Source: Massilia sp. Bi118 (GTDB lineage: Bacteria > Pseudomonadota > Gammaproteobacteria > Burkholderiales > Burkholderiaceae_D). From it: DNA of 64,000 nucleotides. Both the position numbers and the translations under genes were made by a program. This document shows, piece after piece, positions 35,206-42,456 of this stretch. The notes under the pieces were generated by a model. That model saw nothing but the letters and a program-made list of their open reading frames with translations. It made no database searches and was not told the DNA's origin. Position 1 is the first letter of the stretch, and each line of letters begins with the position of its first letter. The stretch is taken from the NCBI RefSeq assembly GCF_918697865.1, contig NZ_CAKKMV010000005.1, positions 1 to 64,000 of the forward strand. The letters run 5' to 3'.

Positions 35206-36378
35206 ATGTCTCAAGCAACGCATACCCCCGGCACCTCCTCGCAGGCGGTGTATACCCAGCCGCCCGGCTTCTTCAAGCGCCTCACCGCCATCGACTGGCT
35301 GTTCGGCGCCGGCCTGCTGGCCGCCAGCCTGTTCGCGCTGCAGCGCTACGGCAGCTTCATGGACGTCTACGAACAGGCGATCCTGGTGCTGGCCGCGCCC
35401 ACCTTTGCCCTTCTCGGCTGGCACTGGAAGCCGGTACGCTGGCTGATCCCGCTGATCGCGGTGCTGTCGCTGTTGGCGGTCTCGCTGTACGGCGGCGCGC
35501 TCGATGCCGCCAACCAGAAATTCTTCCTCAAATACATGCTGTCGAGCCAGTCCGCGATCCTGTGGATGAGCGCGATGTTCGTGTTTTCGACCGTGTTCTA
35601 CTGGGGCGGCCTGATCGCCAGGTCGCCGTTCGGCGCCAGCGTCGGCTCGACCCTGTGCTGGGCCGCCGTGGTGCTGGGCTTCACCGGCATGATGGTGCGC
35701 TGGTACGAGTCCTACCTGATCGGCAGCGACGTCGGCCACATTCCGGTATCGAACCTGTACGAAGTCTTCATCCTGTTCTCGATGATCACCGCGCTGTTCT
35801 ACCTGTACTACGAACAGCGCTACGCCACCCGCCAGCTGGGCCCGTTCGTGCTGCTGGTGATCTCGGCCGCGGTTGGCTTCCTGCTGTGGTACACGGTGGC
35901 GCGCGACGCCGCCGAGATCCAGCCGCTGGTGCCGGCCCTGCAGAGCTGGTGGATGAAGATCCACGTGCCGGCCAACTTCATCGGCTACGGCACCTTTGCG
36001 CTGGCCGCCATGGTCGGCTGCGCCTACCTGCTGAAGTCGCACGGCATCCTGGCCGACCGCCTGCCTGCGCTGGAAGTGCTGGACGACGTGATGTACAAGG
36101 CCATCTCGGTCGGCTTCGCTTTCTTCACGGTGGCGACCATCCTGGGCGCGCTGTGGGCTGCCGAGGCCTGGGGCGGCTACTGGTCCTGGGACCCGAAGGA
36201 AACCTGGGCCCTGATCGTCTGGCTGAACTATGCGGCCTGGCTGCACATGCGCCTGATGTCCGGCCTGCGCGGCCGCGTCGCCGCCTGGTGGGCGCTGATC
36301 GGCCTGCTGGTCACCACCTTCGCCTTCCTGGGCGTGAACATGTTCCTGTCGGGGTTGCACAGCTACGGCAAGCTCTGA
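35206..36378 (+). CDS. ccsB: Cytochrome c biogenesis protein CcsB (CcsA-type heme handler)
   Basis: A 390-residue inner membrane protein of the heme-handling superfamily. The tryptophan-rich WWD motif is seen as WGGYWSWDPKETWALIVWLN (about residues 322-341), with external His residues before and after it (KIHVPANFIGYG, GLHSYGKL). About eight transmembrane helices. Together with ResB it forms the system II holocytochrome c synthase. No system I (ccmABCDEFGH) genes occur in the window. Confidence 0.95.
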   Translation: MSQATHTPGTSSQAVYTQPPGFFKRLTAIDWLFGAGLLAASLFALQRYGSFMDVYEQAILVLAAPTFALLGWHWKPVRWLIPLIAVLSLLAVSLYGGALDAANQKFFLKYMLSSQSAILWMSAMFVFSTVFYWGGLIARSPFGASVGSTLCWAAVVLGFTGMMVRWYESYLIGSDVGHIPVSNLYEVFILFSMITALFYLYYEQRYATRQLGPFVLLVISAAVGFLLWYTVARDAAEIQPLVPALQSWWMKIHVPANFIGYGTFALAAMVGCAYLLKSHGILADRLPALEVLDDVMYKAISVGFAFFTVATILGALWAAEAWGGYWSWDPKETWALIVWLNYAAWLHMRLMSGLRGRVAAWWALIGLLVTTFAFLGVNMFLSGLHSYGKL

Positions 36379-36428
36379 CGCCTTGCCTGCGCGGCTGAAT
36401 CCCGCCAAATAGTGTAAGGTTGATATGT

Positions 36429-36448
36429 CGGGCGCAAGTGTGCGCCCG
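36429..36448 (+). other. Hairpin in the ccsB-msrP spacer
   Basis: Seen: CGGGCGCA (36429-36436), loop AGTG, TGCGCCCG (36441-36448), with no T-run. It ends 21 bases before the msrP ATG and may limit readthrough or affect msrP translation. Confidence 0.5.
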
Positions 36449-36469
36449 GCATGCTTTGCGGGAGCCGCC

Positions 36470-37450
36470 ATGCTTTTCAAACGTAACCCGAACGGACTCG
36501 ATCTGCCGTTCCCATCCGAAATCACACCGCGCGAGGTCTATGAAGGCCGGCGCAAGTTCATTGCCCAGATCGCGGCCACCGCCGCGGCCGGCTCCTCGCT
36601 GTGGGAGCTCGCCAATCGCGAAGCCTTCGCCCAGGGCACGCCGGCCGCAAAGCTGGCTGCGGCCCGCAACGCCGGCCTGTCGACCACGGAAAAGCAGACC
36701 TCCTTCGAAGACGCGACCCACTACAACAACTACTACGAATTCGGTACGGATAAATCCGACCCGGCTCAGAACGCGCACACGCTGCGCACGCGGCCGTGGA
36801 CCGTGCGGATCGAGGGCGAAGTCAAGAAGCCGCTGACCCTCGACATCGACCAGCTGACCAGGCTGGCGCCGCTGGAAGAGCGCATCTACCGCCTGCGCTG
36901 TGTCGAGGGCTGGTCGATGGTGATCCCCTGGGTCGGCTACTCGCTGGCCAACCTGATCAGGCAGGTCGAGCCGCTAGGGTCTGCCAAGTACGTGGAATTC
37001 ACGACCCTGGCCGACAAGCGCCAGATGCCGGGCGTGGGCAGCCGCGTGCTGGAATGGCCCTATGTGGAAGGCTTGCGCATGGACGAAGCCATGCATCCGC
37101 TGACCCTGCTCACGGTGGGCATGTACGGCCAGGTGCTGCCGAACCAGAACGGCGCCCCGGTGCGCATCGTCGTGCCCTGGAAATACGGCTTCAAGTCGGC
37201 CAAGTCGCTGGTGCGCATCCGCTTCGTGAAAGACCAGCCGCGCACCGCCTGGAACGGCATTGCCCCCGAGGAATACGGCTTCTATTCGAACGTGAACCCG
37301 AACGTCGACCACCCGCGCTGGTCGCAGGCCACCGAGCGCCGCATCGGCGAAGGCGGCTTCTTCGCGCCCAAGCGCAAGACCCTGATGTTCAACGGCTACG
37401 ACCAGGTCGCTTCCCTGTATAGTGGGATGGACCTGAAGAAGTACTTCTGA
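36470..37450 (+). CDS. msrP: Protein-methionine-sulfoxide reductase catalytic subunit MsrP
   Basis: A 326-residue periplasmic molybdenum enzyme that repairs oxidised methionines in envelope proteins. A twin-arginine signal is present ([18 protein letters not shown] at 27-28). The molybdopterin-ligating Cys is C144 in [18 protein letters not shown]. The conserved [18 protein letters not shown] and [13 protein letters not shown] follow. The frame is open to 36425, but ATG 36470 after GGGAGCCGCC gives the family start and leaves the leader hairpin untranslated. msrQ follows after 10 bases. Confidence 0.95.
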   Translation: MLFKRNPNGLDLPFPSEITPREVYEGRRKFIAQIAATAAAGSSLWELANREAFAQGTPAAKLAAARNAGLSTTEKQTSFEDATHYNNYYEFGTDKSDPAQNAHTLRTRPWTVRIEGEVKKPLTLDIDQLTRLAPLEERIYRLRCVEGWSMVIPWVGYSLANLIRQVEPLGSAKYVEFTTLADKRQMPGVGSRVLEWPYVEGLRMDEAMHPLTLLTVGMYGQVLPNQNGAPVRIVVPWKYGFKSAKSLVRIRFVKDQPRTAWNGIAPEEYGFYSNVNPNVDHPRWSQATERRIGEGGFFAPKRKTLMFNGYDQVASLYSGMDLKKYF

Positions 37451-37460
37451 GCGAGGCCCG

Positions 37461-38117
37461 ATGACAAAGAACGCGCCAGTACGACCGGGCATCAGCCCAT
37501 CGCCGAAGCAGCTCGCCGCCATCAAGAGCCTGCTGTTCGTGCTGGCGCTGCTGCCGTTTGCGCGCATCGTCTGGCTGATCGTCCAGCAGGTGCCCGTCGA
37601 GCCGGTCGAATTCGTCACCCACGGCACCGGCGACTGGGCACTCTATTTGCTGTGCGCCACCCTCGCGATCACGCCGCTGCGCCGCCTGACCGGCTGGAAC
37701 TGGCTGATCCGCCTGCGGCGCATGCTGGGCCTGTACGTCTTCTTCTACGCCCTGATGCACTTCCTGACCTTCCTCTGGGCCGACCACCAGTTCGATGTCG
37801 GCGCCATGTGGAAGGACGTGCTCAAGCGGCCTTTCATCACGGTCGGCTTCATCGCCTTCGTCCTGCTGCTGCCGCTGGCCGCCACCAGCACCAACGCCAT
37901 GATCAAGCGCCTCGGCCGGCGCTGGGCCCAGCTGCACCGCCTGATCTACGTGATCGCGCCGCTGGCCATCCTGCATTACTGGTGGATGAAAGCGGGCAAG
38001 CACAACTTCGAGCAGCCCATCGTCTGGGGCACGGTCGTCGCCGTGCTGCTCGGCCTGCGCGTATACTGGAGCTGGAGCCGGTCGCGCAGTCCCGCCACGT
38101 CCCGATCGGTCACCTAG
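37461..38117 (+). CDS. msrQ: Heme-binding membrane subunit MsrQ
   Basis: A 218-residue inner membrane protein with six helices that passes electrons from the quinone pool or flavin reductase to MsrP. Heme-ligand histidines are likely in YALMHFLTFLWADHQ and AQLHRLIYVIAPLAILHYWW. The basic C-terminus (WSWSRSRSPATSRSVT) is cytoplasmic. Standard partner of msrP. Confidence 0.94.
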   Translation: MTKNAPVRPGISPSPKQLAAIKSLLFVLALLPFARIVWLIVQQVPVEPVEFVTHGTGDWALYLLCATLAITPLRRLTGWNWLIRLRRMLGLYVFFYALMHFLTFLWADHQFDVGAMWKDVLKRPFITVGFIAFVLLLPLAATSTNAMIKRLGRRWAQLHRLIYVIAPLAILHYWWMKAGKHNFEQPIVWGTVVAVLLGLRVYWSWSRSRSPATSRSVT

Positions 38118-38118
38118 C

Positions 38119-38307
38119 ATGATGAAGGGACCGTCCGTCATCGGCCTGCTGCTGGTACTCGCCCTGGTGCTGGTGCTGGCGGTGTCGCGCTTCCGCACCG
38201 GTTCCTCGGTCGAGCGCTGCATGGTGCTGGATGGACGCTGGAACGAGCAGGCCGCCGCCTGCGCGCGCCAGGCCTGGCCGGAAGACCGCTCGCGCGAGCG
38301 GGAATGA
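38119..38307 (+). CDS. Small single-pass membrane protein with two cysteines, unknown
   Basis: A 62-residue open frame starting one base after the msrQ stop. It begins with two Met codons, has one helix at about 7-24 (VIGLLLVLALVLVLAVSR), and then a short hydrophilic domain with Cys34 and Cys48 (SVERCMVLDGRWNEQAAACARQ). The tight spacing behind msrQ suggests co-translation. If the domain is periplasmic, the two Cys could form a disulfide. I know no named family. The 3' end is followed by the hydrolase gene after 16 bases. Confidence 0.6.
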   Translation: MMKGPSVIGLLLVLALVLVLAVSRFRTGSSVERCMVLDGRWNEQAAACARQAWPEDRSRERE

Positions 38308-38323
38308 CCGAAAGGGGAGTCGG

Positions 38324-39568
38324 GTGGCACAGCGTCCGGGGATCTTTCCAACATTCTTTTTGTCCGGCTTCGAATGCTCGACCTTCCTGTGGGGCGAGGG
38401 CGTGCGCCGCAACCTGGTCGCGGAAACCGGGCATGACCGCCACGCCGCCGAGGATTACCGGCAGCTGAGCCGCCTGGGCATCGCCGTGGCCCGCGAAGGT
38501 ATCCCGTGGCCGACGGTGGACAAGGACGGCAGCTACGACTTTTCGCACGTCGATCCCTTCATCGAGGCCATGAATGCATCGAAAGTCATCCCGATCTGGG
38601 ACCTTTGCCACTACGGTTATCCGGACGATCTCGATCCCTTTTCCGACGAATTCGTCGACCGCTTCGCCAGGTATTGCCGCGCCGCCGCCGAATACGTCGT
38701 GCCGAAAGTCCGCGGCCCGCACTTCTTCACGCCCATCAACGAGATCACCTTCTTCTCCTTCTGCGCCGGCGAATGGGGCTGGGCCGCGCCCTACCACTGC
38801 CGCCGCGAAGACCGCATGCGCCTGCGGCTGGCGCTGTGCCGCGCCGCGATCGCCGGCGTGAAGGCGATCCGCGAAGTCGATCCGGAGGCGCGCATGGTGC
38901 ACGTCGATCCGCTGGTGCGGGTGGTGGCCCCGCGCGACCGCCCGGACCAGATCGAGGCCGCCCACCACGAGACCTGCGTCGACACCTTCATGGCCTGGGA
39001 CATCATCGCCGGACGCGAGCACCCGGAATTCGGCGGCGCGCCGGAGATCCTGGATATCGTCGGCGCCAATGTGTATTCCTTCGGCCAGATGGAATACCGC
39101 GAGCACGGCCCGCACGCCCCGCTGCCGCCCGGCGACGACCGCATCGCCCCCTTGTGCGACATGCTGGAAATGGCCTGGCAGCGCTACCACCGGCCGATGA
39201 TCATCGGCGAAACCAGCGGCCTCGGCCAGGGACGCGACAGCTGGCTCCGGGACGTGATGCAGGAATCGCTGGCGGCCGTGGACCGCGGCATCGACCTGCA
39301 GGGCATCTGCCTGTTCCCCGCGGTCGACATGCCGGACTGGCATACGGGCGAGTGGGTGCACAACGGCATCTGCGACCTGTGCGAGGAAAACGGCGATTTG
39401 AAACGGGTGCCGGATGAGGAATACATCGCCGAATTGCGGCGTTGGCAAAAGGAGCTGAACCGGGTGACGGAGCTGGACGTGGATCCGTTCAGCGACCCGG
39501 TGGAGCTGCAGGATGTGATCGATGCGGCCAAAAGGCTCAAGATGCGGCCGGATAAGGATTGGTGTTGA
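38324..39568 (+). CDS. Clan GH-A glycoside hydrolase-like protein (GH1-like)
   Basis: A 414-residue (beta/alpha)8-type protein without signal peptide. The two family glutamates are visible: acid/base E140 in FTPINEITFFS and nucleophile E296 in MIIGETSGLG. HYGYPDDLDPFSDEFVDRFA resembles the GH1 region after the HWDLP motif. The start is GTG 38324, preceded by a near-perfect AAAGGGGAGTC. The substrate is unknown. GH1 enzymes usually show TxNEP and ITENG, so this is a divergent relative and may act on rhamnose- or glucose-containing glycans. DoxX follows after 3 bases. Confidence 0.7.
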   Translation: MAQRPGIFPTFFLSGFECSTFLWGEGVRRNLVAETGHDRHAAEDYRQLSRLGIAVAREGIPWPTVDKDGSYDFSHVDPFIEAMNASKVIPIWDLCHYGYPDDLDPFSDEFVDRFARYCRAAAEYVVPKVRGPHFFTPINEITFFSFCAGEWGWAAPYHCRREDRMRLRLALCRAAIAGVKAIREVDPEARMVHVDPLVRVVAPRDRPDQIEAAHHETCVDTFMAWDIIAGREHPEFGGAPEILDIVGANVYSFGQMEYREHGPHAPLPPGDDRIAPLCDMLEMAWQRYHRPMIIGETSGLGQGRDSWLRDVMQESLAAVDRGIDLQGICLFPAVDMPDWHTGEWVHNGICDLCEENGDLKRVPDEEYIAELRRWQKELNRVTELDVDPFSDPVELQDVIDAAKRLKMRPDKDWC

Positions 39569-39571
39569 TTC

Positions 39572-40009
39572 ATGCTGAATAAATGGTTCGAAGCAACGCC
39601 GGGCAATGCCGGCCAGGGGCTGGCCATCGTGAGGATCGGCGTCGCCCTGATCATCCTCATGCATCCCCTGCATGGCTACTTCCACTATGCCGATGTCGCG
39701 CCTGGCTTCGGCGGCTACCTCAGCAGCCTGGGCTATCCAATGGGAGGCGCACTGGCCTGGCTGGTGCTGCTCCTGCAGACGCTATGCAGCGTGGCGCTCA
39801 TCGCCGGCCGCGCCGTCGTTCCTGCCTGCCTCGGCCACATCGTCATCGTCAGCTTCGGCATCGTCCATTTCCATCGCCCGCATGGCTGGTATGTCACCGG
39901 CCCGGGCGAACATGGCATGGAGTGGGGATTCATCCTGCTGGCCTGCCTGTTCGGCGTCCTGTGGGGCCATTGGCCACGCAGGCAGGCCGTCGACACCCGG
40001 CCTGCCTAG
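39572..40009 (+). CDS. DoxX-family membrane protein
   Basis: A 145-residue four-helix inner membrane protein. The family start is seen in GLAIVRIGVALIILMHPLHGYFHY, with LGYPMGGALAWLVLLLQTLCSVALIAG and MEWGFILLACLFGVLWG following. DoxX-like proteins have been linked to thiosulfate oxidation and to oxidative stress complexes, but most are uncharacterised. It follows the hydrolase gene by 3 bases, so the two are probably one unit. Convergent with the NIPSNAP gene (15-base gap). Confidence 0.82.
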   Translation: MLNKWFEATPGNAGQGLAIVRIGVALIILMHPLHGYFHYADVAPGFGGYLSSLGYPMGGALAWLVLLLQTLCSVALIAGRAVVPACLGHIVIVSFGIVHFHRPHGWYVTGPGEHGMEWGFILLACLFGVLWGHWPRRQAVDTRPA

Positions 40010-40024
40010 GCAAAGGCTGGTCTT

Positions 40025-40822
40025 TCAGCGCACCAGCGAACGCCCGGTCGGCTCCAACAACAAGGTCTCCGGCGCCCGCGCCATCTCCGCAGCATGCGCG
40101 GCCAGCACACCGCGCCAGCTTTCATCCGCCGCCAGCGCCCGCTGCTGCCTGACATAGGCATCTGCATCGTCGAAGGCGGCAAAGCTCACGAACACGTATT
40201 CCTTCTCGCGCACCGGCAAACGCGCGAAGGTGTTCCGGCTTTTCTCCGACACATACTGCGCGAGGATGCGCGCGCCGCTTCGTTCCAGCAGCGGCGCCAT
40301 GTCGCGCCTGAAGGCAGCGGCGAAGCCGGGCAGGGTATCTGCCCGCAGATAGTGGATGGTGGCCACCACCAGCCGGCCGCCGGCGCTTGCACCCAGGGCG
40401 GGCCGCGCAAGGCCATCGAGCACGAAGCCGCTGCCGGCAAAGGCGGGCTTCAGCAGCAGCACGTTGTCGTTGTCCTCCAGCGTGGCATTGGCCCGCTCGC
40501 GGTTCGCCTGCCATACGGGCCCGTAATAAAAAGCGGTGAGGGCCTCGTGGCGCGCCTGCATGTCCGTAAACCCGCGCACCCAGACGAAGCGGTTCGGGCC
40601 GGCCAGGTCGCGGAAGGTGGCGGCGATGCGCATGCCGACGGCTTCCTGGCTTTCGACGAAGCGTTCCTCGAACAGCGAGATGAGCTCGTCGCGCTTGCCG
40701 GGATACATGGTGTACTGGCGCAGTTCGACGACCGGACAGCAGTCGCTTGCGAGGGCCGCGGTGACGGGCGACATGGACAGCGCGCAGGCCAGCGCGGCGC
40801 CGTTCAGCAGACGGCGGCTCAT
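40025..40822 (-). CDS. NIPSNAP-family protein with signal peptide
   Basis: A 265-residue protein. Signal peptide at about 1-25 (LNGAALACALSMSPVTAALA). The first ferredoxin-like NIPSNAP domain starts VVELRQYTMYPGKRDELISL, and a second similar domain covers the C-terminal half (VVATIHYLRADTLPGFAAAF; VREKEYVFVSFAAFDDADAY). NIPSNAP domains form dimeric alpha/beta barrels. Enzymatic roles are mostly unknown. ATG 40822 overlaps the stop of the LysE-type gene by 4 bases, so the two are co-transcribed. Confidence 0.82.
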   Translation of the reverse strand: MSRRLLNGAALACALSMSPVTAALASDCCPVVELRQYTMYPGKRDELISLFEERFVESQEAVGMRIAATFRDLAGPNRFVWVRGFTDMQARHEALTAFYYGPVWQANRERANATLEDNDNVLLLKPAFAGSGFVLDGLARPALGASAGGRLVVATIHYLRADTLPGFAAAFRRDMAPLLERSGARILAQYVSEKSRNTFARLPVREKEYVFVSFAAFDDADAYVRQQRALAADESWRGVLAAHAAEMARAPETLLLEPTGRSLVR

Positions 40823-41454
40823 GCCTGCCACCCCTGGACGACAGTAAGCACGCCGGTGCCGACCAGCAGCATGCCGACTGCACGCGTGGCCAGGCCGCTG
40901 GCCCCGAGCGAGCCGCCGGCGCGCTGCGCCAGCAGGGCCACGCCGCCATACACGCCGGCCTGGGTGCCGGCCGTGATCAGGCCGAGCGCCGTGGCCTGGG
41001 CCCAGATCGGCCCCTGCGCCGGTTTCAGGAATTGCGGGAACACCGCCAGCATGAACACATAGGCCTTGGGATTGAGCAGGCAGGTCAGCATCCCTTTCAG
41101 GAATACCGAGGCCGGCGGCCGCGCTGGCGCATCCAGGCGCACCTTGAGCGTGGTCGCGCCCGCGCGCGTCAGCTGCCAGCCGATCCAGGCGATGTAGGCT
41201 GCGCCGGCGACCAGCAGCAGGTTGAAGAGCGCTGGCCAGAGGCGCACGATGGCCGCCACGCCGAGCGCGCCCATCGCGATGTGGCAGATGCCGCCGGCGA
41301 CGATGCCCGCCACCGCGGCCAGGCCCGCGCCGCGGCCGCCGGTCAGCGCATTGGCCAGCACATAGGCCATGTCGAGCCCGGGCAGGGCGATGATGCCGAA
41401 TACAAGGACAAAATACAGCCACAGCGTTGCAGTTGCGTTCACGTCGGTCTCCAT
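40819..41454 (-). CDS. LysE/RhtB-family amino acid exporter
   Basis: A 211-residue inner membrane protein with six helices. The family signature is GIIALPGLDMAYVLANALTGGRGAGLAAVAG near residues 18-48 and the loop LKGMLTCLLNPKAYVFMLAVFP. LysE/RhtB proteins export amino acids or similar metabolites. ATG 41454 has no good ribosome binding site. A GTG at 41442 has GGAG six bases ahead and may be the true start. Divergent from the WYL regulator at 41500, which is the likely controller. Confidence 0.88.
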   Translation of the reverse strand: METDVNATATLWLYFVLVFGIIALPGLDMAYVLANALTGGRGAGLAAVAGIVAGGICHIAMGALGVAAIVRLWPALFNLLLVAGAAYIAWIGWQLTRAGATTLKVRLDAPARPPASVFLKGMLTCLLNPKAYVFMLAVFPQFLKPAQGPIWAQATALGLITAGTQAGVYGGVALLAQRAGGSLGASGLATRAVGMLLVGTGVLTVVQGWQA

Positions 41455-41480
41455 GGTCAAAATGGCAGCGTAAGCGCTAT

Positions 41481-41501
41481 ATAGGTCATAATCGGTCCTA
41501 T
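41481..41501. promoter_or_regulatory. Imperfect inverted repeat over the WYL-regulator start
   Basis: Seen: ATAGG (41481-41485) and CCTAT (41497-41501) flank TCATAAT (41486-41492), a possible -10. The right arm overlaps the ATG at 41500. A transcript from this -10 would be leaderless. It lies in the 45-base gap between divergent genes, so one site could control both (inference). Confidence 0.4.
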
Positions 41502-42456
41502 GTACCGACCGACCACCCGCGTCCTCGCCTTGCTGGAGCTGCTGCAGACCCATGGCCGAATGAGCGGCGCCGAGCTGGCGCCGCGCCTGGGCGTGGACCG
41601 CCGCACCCTGCGGCGCTACATCGGCAAGCTGGAAGACATCGGCATTCCGATCACGGCCGAGCGCGGGCCGGCGGGCGGTTACGCCCTGATGCCGGGTTTC
41701 AAACTGCCGCCGATGATGTTCACCGAGGACGAGACCCTGGCGCTTTCGCTCGGCCTGCTCGCCGCGCGCGGACTGGGCCTGGCCGAGGCGGCGCCGGCGG
41801 TGGCCAGCGCCCAGGCCAAGCTGGAGCGCGTGATGCCGGATGGCCTGAAGCGGCGCGTGCGCGCGGTCGACGAGACGGTGAAACTGGACGCGGCGCGCAC
41901 GATTGCGCCGGACAACAACCAGGCGCTGGTGGCGCTGACCGGCGCCGCCCAGGCTTGCCGCCAGGTGCTGCTGCGCTACCGGGACCAGCGCGGCGACGTA
42001 TCGCTGCGCCGCTTCGATCCCTACGGCCTGGCCCTGCGCCACGGGCGCTGGTACGCGGCCGGCATGTGCCATCTGCGGCAGGCGCTGCGCACCTTCCGGC
42101 TGGACAGGGTGGTCGAGGTGGAGCCGCTGGCGGAGCAGTTCGAGCGCCCGCCAGGCTTCGATACGATGGCCCATGTGGTGCAGGCGGTGGCCACCCTGCC
42201 GCGCGCGATCACGATCGAGGTGCTGCTGAAAACCGATGCGGCCTCGGTACGGGCCCACCTGTTCGCCGAGGCCGGGGTGCTCGAGGAAACCGCGGAGGGC
42301 GTGGTGCTCCATGCCCAGTCCGACGAGCTGGACTGGTTCGCGCGCCAGCTGGCCGGCATGCCCTTCGATTTCGAGATCCGCCAGCCGCCCGAACTGCACG
42401 CAGCCGTCGGGGACTGCATACGTCGCTTACTACGCTGTAGCCAAAGCGCCGCTTAG
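41500..42456 (+). CDS. YafY-type transcriptional regulator (HTH plus WYL domain)
   Basis: A 318-residue regulator. The winged helix is at about 5-60 (MSGAELAPRLGVDRRTLRRY is the recognition region). The WYL-type ligand domain lies at about 140-220 (VLLRYRDQRGDVSLRRFDPY, GRWYAAGMCHLRQALRTFRL), and a WCX-like C-terminal segment follows. WYL proteins sense nucleic acid or small ligands. Leaderless start likely at 41500. Divergent from the LysE-NIPSNAP pair. Its 3' end overlaps the convergent DUF4153-type gene by 4 bases. Confidence 0.9.
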   Translation: MYRPTTRVLALLELLQTHGRMSGAELAPRLGVDRRTLRRYIGKLEDIGIPITAERGPAGGYALMPGFKLPPMMFTEDETLALSLGLLAARGLGLAEAAPAVASAQAKLERVMPDGLKRRVRAVDETVKLDAARTIAPDNNQALVALTGAAQACRQVLLRYRDQRGDVSLRRFDPYGLALRHGRWYAAGMCHLRQALRTFRLDRVVEVEPLAEQFERPPGFDTMAHVVQAVATLPRAITIEVLLKTDAASVRAHLFAEAGVLEETAEGVVLHAQSDELDWFARQLAGMPFDFEIRQPPELHAAVGDCIRRLLRCSQSAA

